64,000 bases of DNA from Dendrosporobacter quercicolus (GTDB lineage: Bacteria; Bacillota; Negativicutes; DSM-1736; Dendrosporobacteraceae), in assembly GCF_900104455.1 (NCBI RefSeq), contig NZ_FNHB01000012.1, forward strand, positions 45,226 through 109,225. Reading direction: 5' to 3'. Each line of letters opens with the position of its first letter. Position 1 is the stretch's first letter. A model generated the notes under the pieces. That model was not told the DNA's origin, searched no databases, and was given only the letters and a program-made list of their open reading frames with translations. Below are positions 33,402 to 46,073 of the stretch, piece after piece. A program made the position numbers and the translations under genes.

Positions 33402-35004
33402 CTTCCATCGCCCCATTTATATTTAAAGTCGCGTCATAAATCCCGCGCGTTAACTCAGCTTCCCGGATTACATTGCCCCACAACACCGGCCGGATTCCCT
33501 TCCAGCGGGCCTGGAGAAATTCCTTGAACAGCGCGGCCGTGTCCTGACCCCAGGCCAGCCCATTGGCATCCACCGCGCCCACACTGCGATAAGTGCAAAA
33601 AGCGCCCTGACAGGTCCCCATGCCCATTCTGGTCTTGCGCCGGACATCACTCAGCATATAGCTGGTGCTGTCAGCCGCCGCCTCCTCAACTTCAGCCAGG
33701 GTGACATTCTCGCATTCACATAGCAACTGACCTTTTTCCGGCTTATCCTGGATTCTTTTGATTACCCGCGCCAAACCGTCCGCCCCCAGGCGGGAGGCCG
33801 CGAGACCCGAGCTGTAGGCCGGAAAGTATTTCCTGGCTTGACTCAGCAGCGCCGGCGACGGATCGTCCACGATCGGCTCAAGGGCGGTACGGCAGGGAGT
33901 ATTCACGTTTAAATACCGGCAAACCAGGTCGGTAACCTTTTCGGCCATTAAGCGATAGGTCGTGAATTTTCCGCCCACAATACTGACAAACCCGCTTAAC
34001 CCGTCAGCGGCATGGTCTAAAATAACAAAATTGCGGGACGCCCCCCGGCCGCTGGCGCCGGGATCAGCGCTATACAGCGGCCGGGTGCCGGTAAAGGCGC
34101 GCAAAATGCGGTAATCCCGGATATCCTCAAACAAGGCTTGCCCAATGTCCAGCAAGCGGATGATTTCAGCGGCGGAAGGAATGGTATCATCCGGACGGAC
34201 GGCCTCCGATGAGGTTGTCCCCAAAATAGTAATCGAGCCGTGAGGCACAAAAATGTCGCCGTCGGCAGCCGGACGCAGCCTGTTGATTACCCGGCTGCTG
34301 ATCCGGTGATTAAAGGCAATCAGCGTACCCCGGTCAGGCTGCACATTGACGGTAATACCGGCTTTTTGGGCAATCTGTCCCGCCCACGACCCGGCGGCGC
34401 TGACCACAAAATCACACTGGATAGCCCCAGCCTGACCATTTAGCGTATTTCTAACCTTAACGCCCGCCACCTGGCCGTTGGCGCTTTCAATGCCGGTTAC
34501 TTCGGTATAAGTTAAAATGCGTCCGCCATATTTGCGGGACGACGCCGCGTTTTGCCAAACCATTCTAAACCCGTCAATCGCAGCATCAGGGATACGGTAG
34601 ACCGACTTGATCTTAGGACTTAGATTTGGTTCCAGCCGCAATGCTTCCTGAACCGTCAGCGGCGTAACCGGGATGCCGACCTTGCCGCAGGCTTCCACCC
34701 ATTTTTCTTCAAACGCCGCATCATCTAACTCTGTCCGGACAAAAAAACCTTCGGTAGCCTCAACGCAGTGCCGGCCGATTTTACGCAAAACCATGTTTTC
34801 CTCAATGCATTCCTTGCCGGCCTCGGCATCTTTGACTGCATACCTGCCGCCGCTGTGGAGCAGTCCATGATAACGGGAACTAGTGCCATAAGCCAGATCA
34901 CTCTGCTCAACCAGCACGGCGTCAATGCCCCTCATGCATAAATCACGTAAAATGCCGACCCCTGTCGCACCTCCGCCAATGACCACTACAGTCGCTTTTT
35001 GCAT
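33391..35004 (-). CDS. glpA: Anaerobic glycerol-3-phosphate dehydrogenase subunit A
   Basis: 537 residues from the ATG with AAGGAG 9 bases upstream (an ATG two codons earlier is too close). FAD-binding GGGATGVGILRDLCMRGI, middle SRYHGLLHSGGRYAVKD, and a C-terminal BFD-like [2Fe-2S] domain (LLCECENVTLAEVEEAA, then GMGTCQGAFCTYR). It oxidises G3P to DHAP without oxygen. No glpF or glpK is in view. Confidence 0.93.
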   Translation of the reverse strand: MQKATVVVIGGGATGVGILRDLCMRGIDAVLVEQSDLAYGTSSRYHGLLHSGGRYAVKDAEAGKECIEENMVLRKIGRHCVEATEGFFVRTELDDAAFEEKWVEACGKVGIPVTPLTVQEALRLEPNLSPKIKSVYRIPDAAIDGFRMVWQNAASSRKYGGRILTYTEVTGIESANGQVAGVKVRNTLNGQAGAIQCDFVVSAAGSWAGQIAQKAGITVNVQPDRGTLIAFNHRISSRVINRLRPAADGDIFVPHGSITILGTTSSEAVRPDDTIPSAAEIIRLLDIGQALFEDIRDYRILRAFTGTRPLYSADPGASGRGASRNFVILDHAADGLSGFVSIVGGKFTTYRLMAEKVTDLVCRYLNVNTPCRTALEPIVDDPSPALLSQARKYFPAYSSGLAASRLGADGLARVIKRIQDKPEKGQLLCECENVTLAEVEEAAADSTSYMLSDVRRKTRMGMGTCQGAFCTYRSVGAVDANGLAWGQDTAALFKEFLQARWKGIRPVLWGNVIREAELTRGIYDATLNINGAMEDEK

Positions 35005-35028
35005 AGCCATATTCTCCTTTACCAAAAT

Positions 35029-35095
35029 AATAGAGCAATCCTAAGCACACCGGCGCCATTTCGGCATCCGGTGAACGCAATAGGACTGCTCCTTA
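35029..35095 (-). promoter_or_regulatory. Large leader hairpin before glpA
   Basis: GAGCAGTCCTA pairs with TAGGATTGCTC, and inside it CACCGG pairs with CCGGTG, forming an interrupted stem of about 60 bases that ends about 13 bases before the ribosome site. It may control translation or termination. There is no T run, so a classic terminator is unlikely. A TATAAT lies further upstream (35181-35190 region). Confidence 0.5.
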
Positions 35096-35330
35096 TCTCT
35101 AAGCCCTTATCTTCCCTTTATCCAATCGTACAGAACAAAAATAACCGAAATAAGACATGCACATGGCGTGTCTGGCTTCGGATTATACTGGTCTCTATCC
35201 GCAATATTGGATTATGGTTTTCTGTAATTTAATCATAACACATTTTGATAAAAAAGCAATACTATTAGAAAATTCACACATATCAACTTGTTCATACCTT
35301 GCGCGAAGGCCGGCTATTTTATACCCTGGC

Positions 35331-35364
35331 AAAAACAGGACCAAGCCCGGCGGCTTGGTCCTGT
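35331..35364 (-). terminator. eno terminator
   Basis: ACAGGACCAAGCC pairs with GGCTTGGTCCTGT over a short GCCGG loop, followed by TTTTT. Very strong; it closes the glycolytic operon. Confidence 0.9.
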
Positions 35365-35377
35365 GTAACAAAATCGG

Positions 35378-36691
<1,314 letters not shown>

Positions 36692-36694
36692 TTA

Positions 36695-38239
36695 TTAAGC
36701 TTTGTTAATTAAGCTTTTGCCGGTCATTTCCGGCGGTGCTTCCAGCCCGGCCAAATCCAGCACGGTTGGCGCAATATCCGCCAATATGCCCGGCCGCAGT
36801 TTCCCGCCGCGCTGCTGCTCCGCAACGACAACGAACGGCACAACATTGGTGGTATGGGCGGTAAAGGGCTCCCCGGTCGCCGGATCAACCATCATCTCAG
36901 CATTGCCATGGTCGGCGGTAATGCAGGTAATTCCGCCAATTTTGCGCATAGCATCAACCAGCCGTCCCAGGCAGGTATCCACAACAGCCACCGCTTCCAT
37001 GGCCGCCGCCAATACACCGGTATGTCCAACCATGTCGCAGTTGGCATAATTTAGAATAATCAAATCATACTTGCCGCTCTTTATTTCCCGAACCGCTTGA
37101 TCGGTCACTTCCACCGCGCTCATTGACGGTTTCAAGTCATAAGTCGCCACCTTGGGCGACGGTATTAGTATCCGGTCCTCACCAGTTGACGGGTTCTCGT
37201 CGCCGCCGTTAAAAAAGAACGTGACATGAGCGTACTTTTCCGTTTCCGCAATTCTAAGCTGCTTTAAGCCGGCCTGCGCGAACACCGCGCCCAACGTATT
37301 TTTCAGATACTGCGGCTGATAGGCCACCTGCACAGGCAGGTTCTCCTCATATTGCGTCATTGTGGTAAAATTCAGCTTCAGGTAACCGCTGCGGCGTTCA
37401 AAACCGTCAAAGCCCTGATCGGTAAAGGCCCTGGTCAGCTGCCGGGCCCGGTCTGGCCTAAAGTTGAAAAAGATGACGCCATCGCCGCTTTTTATCCCGC
37501 AGTCACCGCAGCCGTCAATCACGGTAGGCAAAACGAACTCGTCGGTCTGCCCCTGACGGTAAGCCTGCTCGACCGCCTGGCGGCCTGATCCCGCATGTTC
37601 ACCAGCCCGGTCAACGATAGCCTCGTAGGCCTTGGCCACCCGGTCCCAGCGCTTATCGCGATCCATGGCATAGTATCGGCCGGCAATGGTAGCCAGCCGG
37701 CCGATACCCAGTTCGGCCATCTGCTCCTCCAGAGCGTTCACAAACTCTATGCCGCTGGAAGGCGGCACATCACGGCCATCCAGAAAGGCATGTACATACA
37801 CCCGGCTCAGTCCGTGACGTTTCGCCAGCTCCAGCAGCGCATAAACATGCCGATTGTGGCTGTGCACACCGCCGTCTGACAGCAAACCCATCAGGTGCAG
37901 GGCCCCGCCGCCGGCCCTGGTTTTTTCCACTGTATCAACCAGCACCGGGTTGGTGAAAAAATCACCATCCCGTACTGCTTTGGTAATCCTGGTAAGCTCC
38001 TGATAAACAATCCGGCCGGCGCCGATATTTAAGTGCCCCACCTCTGAGTTGCCCATTTGACCATCCGGCAAGCCAACGGCTTCGCCGGAGCAGGTCAGGG
38101 TAGTCGAGGGATACATTTCCGCCAGCAGCGTCATATGCGGCGTGGCCGCCCGGGCGATGGCATTATTGGAATCGCCGGCCTTGCCAATCCCCCAGCCATC
38201 CAGGATAACCAATGCTAACGGAGTTTTTAATTTTGCCAT
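36695..38239 (-). CDS. gpmI: 2,3-bisphosphoglycerate-independent phosphoglycerate mutase
   Basis: 514 residues. Seen: ILDGWGIGKAGDSNNAIARA, the phospho-serine motif MGNSEVGHLNIGAGRIVYQE, DGRDVPPSSGIEFVNALEEQ, and the metal site ITADHGNAEMM near 435. Isomerises 3- to 2-phosphoglycerate. It lies between tpiA and eno; the start has GGGTGG upstream. Confidence 0.96.
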   Translation of the reverse strand: MAKLKTPLALVILDGWGIGKAGDSNNAIARAATPHMTLLAEMYPSTTLTCSGEAVGLPDGQMGNSEVGHLNIGAGRIVYQELTRITKAVRDGDFFTNPVLVDTVEKTRAGGGALHLMGLLSDGGVHSHNRHVYALLELAKRHGLSRVYVHAFLDGRDVPPSSGIEFVNALEEQMAELGIGRLATIAGRYYAMDRDKRWDRVAKAYEAIVDRAGEHAGSGRQAVEQAYRQGQTDEFVLPTVIDGCGDCGIKSGDGVIFFNFRPDRARQLTRAFTDQGFDGFERRSGYLKLNFTTMTQYEENLPVQVAYQPQYLKNTLGAVFAQAGLKQLRIAETEKYAHVTFFFNGGDENPSTGEDRILIPSPKVATYDLKPSMSAVEVTDQAVREIKSGKYDLIILNYANCDMVGHTGVLAAAMEAVAVVDTCLGRLVDAMRKIGGITCITADHGNAEMMVDPATGEPFTAHTTNVVPFVVVAEQQRGGKLRPGILADIAPTVLDLAGLEAPPEMTGKSLINKA

Positions 38240-38257
38240 AAAACTACCCACCCGGTC

Positions 38258-39007
38258 TCAAAATTTTACGATCCTGCTAAAGCCGGCGGCATCCAGAGAC
38301 GCGCCGCCCACCAAGGCGCCGTCAATATCGCTCTTGGCCATCAGTTCAGCAATGTTATCGGCTTTCACACTGCCGCCATACTGTATTCTCACCCGGTCGG
38401 CGCTGGCCTGACCAAATAATTTGGCCACAGTAGCCCTGATCAGGCGGCAAACCGAGTTAGCATCGTCAGAGGAGGCCGTACGGCCGGTGCCAATGGCCCA
38501 GACCGGTTCATAGGCAATGACCAGACTGGCGGCCTGCCCTTCAGTTAAACCGGCCAAACCGGCCTGAACCTGTTCGCCGACAACAGCCTCGGTTGTACCG
38601 GCCTCCCGCTGATCCAGCGTTTCGCCAACGCAGATAATCGGAATAAGGTTGTTGGCAAAAGCCGCCTTTAACTTCTGGTTTACCGTTTGATCGGTTTCGC
38701 CAAAATACTGACGGCGTTCAGAATGGCCGATAATGACATATTGGCAGCCGGCGTCACTCAACATGCCGGGTGCAATTTCACCGGTAAAAGCGCCTTTTGG
38801 CTCCCAGTACATATTTTGCGCGCCCAATTTAACCGCACTGCCCGCTACAGCCTCGTGAGCGGCGGCTAAAGCGGTGAACGGCGGGCAAATGACAACTTCG
38901 ACCCCTTTGGCGTCAGCTGTTAATGCAGCCAATTCCCGGGCCAAAGCGGTTGTTTCGCTAATTGTTTTGTGCATCTTCCAGTTGCCTGCAATGATCGGTG
39001 TACGCAT
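38258..39007 (-). CDS. tpiA: Triosephosphate isomerase
   Basis: 249 residues. GNWKMHKT (catalytic Lys), IIGHSERRQYFGETD (His), and AYEPVWAIGTG (Glu) with the loop-6 motif are all present. Interconverts DHAP and GAP. It starts 12 bases after pgk. Confidence 0.96.
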   Translation of the reverse strand: MRTPIIAGNWKMHKTISETTALARELAALTADAKGVEVVICPPFTALAAAHEAVAGSAVKLGAQNMYWEPKGAFTGEIAPGMLSDAGCQYVIIGHSERRQYFGETDQTVNQKLKAAFANNLIPIICVGETLDQREAGTTEAVVGEQVQAGLAGLTEGQAASLVIAYEPVWAIGTGRTASSDDANSVCRLIRATVAKLFGQASADRVRIQYGGSVKADNIAELMAKSDIDGALVGGASLDAAGFSRIVKF

Positions 39008-39018
39008 AACGTTTCCCC

Positions 39019-40203
39019 CTATTTATCAGTCAGAGCGGCAATGCCTGGCAATACTTTGCCTTCCAGAAATTCCAGCGATGCGCCGCCCCCTGTTGAAATG
39101 TGGCTGATTTTAGCCGCCAGACCGGTTTTCTCCAGCGCGGCGATAGAATCTCCGCCGCCCACAATGCTAACCGCCGCCGACCGGGCCACAGCCTGGGCCA
39201 CAGCTTCCGTGCCTTTCGCAAATACATCAAGTTCAAATACGCCCATCGGACCGTTCCAGACCACTGTTCTGGCGTCAGTTAAAGCGGCGGCATAGACTGC
39301 GGAAGTGGCCGGGCCGATATCAAGCGCCATCCAGTCTTCCTCAATGGCATCAACAGACACTGTTTTAACCCGGGCGTCAGCCGCAAACTTGTCGGCGACA
39401 ACAACATCGGACGGCAGCAGCAAATTGACATGTTTGGCTTTCGCTTTGGCAATCAATTCCCTTGCCAGCTCCAATTTATCGGTTTCCACCAGCGATTTGC
39501 CGGTGTTGTAGCCCTGAGCGGCAATAAATGTGTTGGCCATACCGCCGCCAATGATCAGGGTGTTAACCTTGCCGAGCAGGTTATCAATCACACCGATCTT
39601 ATCGGAGACCTTAGCACCGCCGATAATCGCCACAAAAGGCCGGGTAGGATTGGTTACAGCCTGGCCTAAAAAGGTAATTTCCTTTTCCATCAGCAGTCCG
39701 GCAACCGCCGGTATAAATTTGGTAATTCCCTCGACCGAAGCATGAGCGCGGTGAGACACGCCAAAAGCATCATTTACGGCAATATCAGCCAATCCCGCCA
39801 GTTCTGCGGAAAACTTGGCGTCATTTTTTTCTTCCTCCGGATGATAGCGCAGGTTTTCCAGCAACAGGACTTGTCCCGGCTGCAGGTTCTGCGCCAGTCC
39901 GGCTACCACCGGCCCAATGCAGTCAGGAGCAAACTGAATCTCCCGTCCAAGCAGCTCAGACAGGCGTTTTGCCACAGGTGACAGCGAAAACGCAGGCACC
40001 GGCTGACCCTTGGGACGTCCAAGATGACTGCCGATGATAATAGCCGCCTTATTTTCCAACAGATATTGCAAAGTAGGCAGGGTAGCCCGGATTCTCGTGT
40101 CGTTGGTAATATTCCCGGCCTTATCCATTGGTACATTGTAGTCAACCCGGATAAATACTTTCTTACCGCTGACATTAATATCGCGCAAACTTTGTTTTTC
40201 CAT
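39019..40203 (-). CDS. pgk: Phosphoglycerate kinase
   Basis: 394 residues. Signatures include [36 protein letters not shown], and the nucleotide-site [11 protein letters not shown] near 350. Makes ATP from 1,3-bisphosphoglycerate. Between gap and tpiA, in the usual order. Confidence 0.96.
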   Translation of the reverse strand: MEKQSLRDINVSGKKVFIRVDYNVPMDKAGNITNDTRIRATLPTLQYLLENKAAIIIGSHLGRPKGQPVPAFSLSPVAKRLSELLGREIQFAPDCIGPVVAGLAQNLQPGQVLLLENLRYHPEEEKNDAKFSAELAGLADIAVNDAFGVSHRAHASVEGITKFIPAVAGLLMEKEITFLGQAVTNPTRPFVAIIGGAKVSDKIGVIDNLLGKVNTLIIGGGMANTFIAAQGYNTGKSLVETDKLELARELIAKAKAKHVNLLLPSDVVVADKFAADARVKTVSVDAIEEDWMALDIGPATSAVYAAALTDARTVVWNGPMGVFELDVFAKGTEAVAQAVARSAAVSIVGGGDSIAALEKTGLAAKISHISTGGGASLEFLEGKVLPGIAALTDK

Positions 40204-40266
40204 ACACTCAAATACCTCCAAAGAGGGTCACCAGCAGTGACCCTCCCCATTGTTTACCCGTCAGTC

Positions 40267-42340
<2,074 letters not shown>

Positions 42341-42360
42341 TTGCCCTCCCGGGATATTGA

Positions 42361-42400
42361 TCGTCCCACCGGAACATTATTTGTCCCATCAGGACAAAAA
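42361..42400 (-). promoter_or_regulatory. CggR operator
   Basis: On the minus strand: TTTTTGTCCT, then GGGACAAATAATGTTCC (42371-42387), then GGGACGA. This resembles the Bacillus CggR operator pattern, direct copies of GGGAC spaced with TGTCC. It overlaps the expected promoter just before cggR. Confidence 0.75.
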
Positions 42401-42810
42401 TAGGTCTATGTAATTGTTATTCGCGAACCAATGCGCTATTCCTGCTTATTGGTAAATAAATTCAATGGTATTATTTGAATTATCATGCAATATTACGCCA
42501 CCTGCCGCATTAACTACTATTACAGCTATTACAGCCTTTTCCACCAATGTCAGGAAAAACCTGTCAATATTCCACCGCATTTCCCAGGAAATAACGCCTT
42601 GTTTGACAGCAGCGGCCAAACTCCCGCAACACCCAACAATATCTGGTAAAGTCTCAGGAAATGAATTAAGCTGGCGACAGGCGAAAAAGCGGAAAATTTA
42701 ACCGTAAAGTACTTAAAGAACACTAAGGAATTGTCCGATTTACTGGCAAGCGGCCGGTTAAAAAGATGGAGAATGGGGCTGGCGGCTTTACAGAAGAGAG
42801 GTGAGTATCC
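42401..42810. other. Divergent intergenic region, cggR and GDPD genes
   Basis: Apart from the operator there is no gene. A half element of the palindromic family (TTTAACCGTAAAGTACTTAAAG) starts at 42697. The phosphodiesterase start at 42811 is preceded by GAGAGGTGAG. Confidence 0.6.
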
Positions 42811-43533
42811 ATGTTGATTTACGCCCACCGGGGAGCGCGCGGTTACGCGCCGGAAAACACCATGGCGGCTTTTGCGGAGGCTTTACGGCTTAAGGCTGAC
42901 GGCATTGAGCTTGATGTTCATCTCAGCCGGGACGGCCATGTGGTCATCTGCCACGAACACACAATTGACCGAACCAGCAATGGACACGGCTGGATAAGAG
43001 ATTTGACCCTCAAACAGCTGAAATCCTATGATTTTGGCAGTTGGTTTGATCGCCGTTACCAGGGACAATCCCTGGTAACGCTCAGCGAATTTATGGCCTG
43101 GTTCACGCCTACCCCGCTGATGCTTAACATCGAGATCAAAAACGGGCCGGTGATTTATCCACGCATTGAAGAAAAAATCATAGCCATATTACAACAGTTT
43201 AATGCCAGCGGGCGGACGATTGTTTCTTCCTTTTTCCATCCGTCACTGAGCCGTATAAAAGAACTTGACGGCACATTAAAAACCGGCATTCTGTTCGAAT
43301 GCCGGCCACTCAACCCCCTGCAATTTATCCGGCCCACCAAAGCCGATTACCTGCATCCCTGCTGGAAGTCGCTGGATGCCGGCTGGTGCCCGGCTGCCCT
43401 GGCCGCCGGAATCGGCATCCATGCCTATACCGTAAACACCAAAGAAGAATATCGGTTCACAGCTAAAATGGGAGCCAGGGCAGTGTTCACCGATTACCCC
43501 GATAGATTCAACACTCATGCCGGACCGCAGTAA
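42811..43533 (+). CDS. Glycerophosphodiester phosphodiesterase
   Basis: 240 residues. AHRGARGYAPENTMAAF, the ADGIELDVHLSRDGHVVICH block, catalytic His and metal ligands near 42-44, and TVNTKEEYR near the end fit GDPD. Cleaves glycerophosphodiesters to G3P and an alcohol; the G3P would feed glpABC. Its 3' end overlaps the convergent MgtC-like gene by 26 bases. Confidence 0.9.
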   Translation: MLIYAHRGARGYAPENTMAAFAEALRLKADGIELDVHLSRDGHVVICHEHTIDRTSNGHGWIRDLTLKQLKSYDFGSWFDRRYQGQSLVTLSEFMAWFTPTPLMLNIEIKNGPVIYPRIEEKIIAILQQFNASGRTIVSSFFHPSLSRIKELDGTLKTGILFECRPLNPLQFIRPTKADYLHPCWKSLDAGWCPAALAAGIGIHAYTVNTKEEYRFTAKMGARAVFTDYPDRFNTHAGPQ

Positions 43534-44167
43534 CCCCCGCGATGGCTGAGATCGCGCCGATGACCTCGGTCACAGTACGATGTTCCGGCAGGTTGATCGA
43601 CATAACAATGACTGACGGCTCCGCTTCCTCCAGCTGGATATCGACAATGCTGACGCCCAGCCTTCCCACCGTCGAGCAAATGACGCCCAGCTGGCCGGGT
43701 TTATCGGTAGTGGTTGTAATCGCCAGAGTTGCCGTTCCCAGCGTGCAGTTGCGATATTCCACTTTGGTCAGGACAGCTAAAGTAATAAATACCAGCAGTG
43801 TTGTCACCACCGATGCCAGATAATACCCGCCGCCCACCGCCAGGCCGACCCCCGAAACCACCCATAAACTGGCGGCAGTAGTCAATCCCTTGACCGTAAG
43901 GCCTTCCTTCATGATGCTGCCGGCCCCAAGAAAACCGATTCCACTAACCACCTGGGCGGCCAGTCTGGCCGGGTCGGCATTGGTCAAACCCTGGACTGTG
44001 CTGTAGATATTAATGGATAGGATCATAATCAGGCAGGAACCCATACTGACGAGAATATGCGTCCGTAATCCGGCGGATTTATGCCGTGCCTGCCGTTCAT
44101 AGCCGATCACCCCGCCCAGCAGGCCGGCGGCAGCCAGTCTAAGCACCATTTCCAAGTCCGGAATCAT
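43508..44167 (-). CDS. MgtC/SapB-family membrane protein
   Basis: 219 residues. N-terminal helices with GGVIGYERQARHKSAGLRTH, IVSGIGFLGAGSIMKEG and LTTAASLWVVSGVGLAVGGG are the MgtC core. A C-terminal ACT-like soluble domain (GVICSTVGRLGVSIVDIQLE) follows. Role in Mg2+ homeostasis or envelope stress is known for the family only. AGGAGGCC lies upstream, and before it an inverted repeat CCTAGTGG-tga-CTACTAGG. Confidence 0.88.
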   Translation of the reverse strand: MIPDLEMVLRLAAAGLLGGVIGYERQARHKSAGLRTHILVSMGSCLIMILSINIYSTVQGLTNADPARLAAQVVSGIGFLGAGSIMKEGLTVKGLTTAASLWVVSGVGLAVGGGYYLASVVTTLLVFITLAVLTKVEYRNCTLGTATLAITTTTDKPGQLGVICSTVGRLGVSIVDIQLEEAEPSVIVMSINLPEHRTVTEVIGAISAIAGVTAVRHEC

Positions 44168-44216
44168 GATAAGGCCTCCTTTCAGAACCTAGTAGTCACC
44201 ACTAGGAATTCGAAAA

Positions 44217-44280
44217 TTTCAGGGCGATAATGCTCGCGCCGGGTGTTCCTTTTGCGTACCTTGAGTCTTTACGGTTAAAA
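44217..44280. repeat. Degenerate half of the palindromic element
   Basis: TTTCAGGGCGATAATG, TCGCGCC and a right arm TTTGCGTACCTTGAGTCTTT, then ACGGTT, correspond to half of the element at 51409-51528. It lies between the maturase and MgtC-like genes. Confidence 0.55.
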
Positions 44281-44286
44281 CTGTTT

Positions 44287-45642
44287 TTATTCCCTGGCCG
44301 CCAGAGCCAGGCTTGCCTGAATCATCAAGGCGCATTCCAATCGTTTCTTCTGCAGCTCACAGCCGATTTTGTAAGGCTGATGAATCGAATGGTTAAATAA
44401 CTGGGCATTGGCATGACAGCCGCCGCTGCAATAAAAACGAGCCCAGCAGTCCCGGCAGTCCGGTTTGTTTAATACATGCGCCTGCCGGAACTGTTCCGGC
44501 AGTTCCCGTTTGGTCACGCCTTCGTCGAGGGTTCCCAGCAAATACTCTTCCCGCCCGACAAACTGATGACAAGGGTATAAATGCCCTTCCGGCGTTACGG
44601 CAAAATATTCGTGACCGGCGCCACAGCCGCTTAAGCGTTTAGCAACACAGGGACCGTTGTTAATATCCAGATTAAAATGGAAAAAATCAAATGCCGGCCC
44701 CTTCAGCTTGCGCTTCAGATATTCCACCGCCAGCTGTTCATATTGTTCAAACAAGGCCGGCAAATGCTCCTCCGTTAACGCATAGTCACAATCTTTAGCC
44801 ACCACCGGCTCGACCGACAGCTGAGTAAAGCCCTGATCGGCCATCGCCAGAACATCGGCCGCAAAGTCCAGATTATGAGCGGTAAACGTACCCCGCAGAT
44901 AATAATTCCGATCATTCCGCGAGACAATTGCCTTGCGGACATTGGCGACAATATTGTCATAACTGCCGCGGCCGTCGGCAAAGGGGCGCATATGATTGTG
45001 CACTTCACGGCGGCCGTCAAGGCTTAAAACCAGACTGATGTTATTGTCGTTCAGATAGCTGATGTTGCTGTCATTCAGCAGCACACCGTTGGTCGTCAGC
45101 GTCAGTTTAAATGACTTGCCGGTTTCCGCTTCCCGCCGGCGCACATAAGCCACGACATGTTTGACGGTTTCCATGTTGAGCAATGGTTCACCGCCGAAAA
45201 AATCCAGCTCGCAATTACGGCGCTTACCGCTGTTGGCAATAATAAAATCAACTGCCCGCTCGCCGACTTCCTTTGGCATCAAGCCTCTGGCCCGGCCAAA
45301 ATCGCCAGTGCCGGCAAAACAGTAGCTACAGCGCAAATTACAATCATGCGCCACATGCAGGCACAGGGACTTGACCAGCGGCTTGTCACTAAATGTAGGC
45401 GGCACATCCAGTGACGGAGCAAACAATTCTTCCCTGTCGATCAGTTCACGCAGCTCCGTCAGCGCCTCGGCCAGTTCATCACGGTCATAAATCCCGTCTA
45501 AGACCGCAAGCACAGTACGATCATTCCGGCCGTCAAAAACATCCATCACGTCATAGATCAGCCGGTCAACAACATGAACGGCCCCGCTGTTAATATCCAG
45601 CAGAATATATAAGCCATTCAGATAAAACTTATGTATCTTCAT
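44287..45642 (-). CDS. SCIFF peptide maturase (radical SAM/SPASM)
   Basis: 451 residues. The radical-SAM motif C101-x3-C105-x2-C108 lies in AHDCNLRCSYCFAGTGDF, followed by LDFFGGEPLLN. A SPASM domain with clustered Cys follows (SGCGAGHEYF, YPCHQF, CRDCWARFYCSGGCHA). It installs thioether links in the SCIFF precursor. The precursor gene lies 200 bases upstream on the same strand. This is the TIGR03974-type maturase. Confidence 0.93.
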   Translation of the reverse strand: MKIHKFYLNGLYILLDINSGAVHVVDRLIYDVMDVFDGRNDRTVLAVLDGIYDRDELAEALTELRELIDREELFAPSLDVPPTFSDKPLVKSLCLHVAHDCNLRCSYCFAGTGDFGRARGLMPKEVGERAVDFIIANSGKRRNCELDFFGGEPLLNMETVKHVVAYVRRREAETGKSFKLTLTTNGVLLNDSNISYLNDNNISLVLSLDGRREVHNHMRPFADGRGSYDNIVANVRKAIVSRNDRNYYLRGTFTAHNLDFAADVLAMADQGFTQLSVEPVVAKDCDYALTEEHLPALFEQYEQLAVEYLKRKLKGPAFDFFHFNLDINNGPCVAKRLSGCGAGHEYFAVTPEGHLYPCHQFVGREEYLLGTLDEGVTKRELPEQFRQAHVLNKPDCRDCWARFYCSGGCHANAQLFNHSIHQPYKIGCELQKKRLECALMIQASLALAARE

Positions 45643-45678
45643 TCGTAAAATTCAACCTCTCAGCCTAAAAATATAAAC

Positions 45679-45788
45679 ATTGAACCGCGAAGTACGCAAA
45701 GGGGACGCAGAAAACCCGGCGCGATACTTATCGCGCTCAATATGTTTTTGTGAATCCTTTGCGTCCTTTGCGTACTTCGCGGTTCAAT
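45679..45788. repeat. Palindromic element (copy A) between precursor and maturase
   Basis: 110 bases with perfect 24-base arms around TTGAACCGCGAAGTACGCAA and its reverse complement, and an inner GCGCGAT-actt-ATCGCGC stem. It shares its arms and inner stem with the copy at 51409-51528. Confidence 0.8.
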
Positions 45789-45807
45789 CAGCTCTTTAAA
45801 CAAAATA

Positions 45808-45837
45808 AGCCTCCTGCCGGGATATCGGCAAGAGGCT
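45808..45837 (-). terminator. Terminator after the SCIFF peptide gene
   Basis: AGCCTCTTGCCG pairs with CGGCAGGAGGCT over 6 bases, followed by TTATTTTG. It stands between the precursor and its maturase, allowing more precursor than enzyme. Confidence 0.75.
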
Positions 45838-45848
45838 ATCCTTGCGGC

Positions 45849-45989
45849 CTATTTCTGACAGACCTGATTGCCAACGGTGCATGAAGTCTTGCAAGCCGAC
45901 TGGCAGGAAGCCTGGCACTCTCCGCAACCGCCGGTATGTATTGTGCTTTGCAGAGAAGCTTTATTAACAGTAGTGATGCGTTTAGCCAT
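45849..45989 (-). CDS. SCIFF ranthipeptide precursor
   Basis: 46 residues, too short for most gene finders. It has six cysteines (C22, C25, C29, C33, C37, C44) in the invariant pattern CGECQASCQSACKTSCTVGN of the six-Cys-in-forty-five family; the leader is MAKRITTVNKASL-like. The product is a cross-linked peptide of unknown function. GGAGGG ribosome site upstream. A terminator follows. Confidence 0.95.
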   Translation of the reverse strand: MAKRITTVNKASLQSTIHTGGCGECQASCQSACKTSCTVGNQVCQK

Positions 45990-46073
45990 GGGTATCCCTC
46001 CTTGCCGCAAACAAAATATAAATTACTTAATTTATTTTAGCTTTTTTCCCGGCAGGAAGCAAGTAAAAATCAT

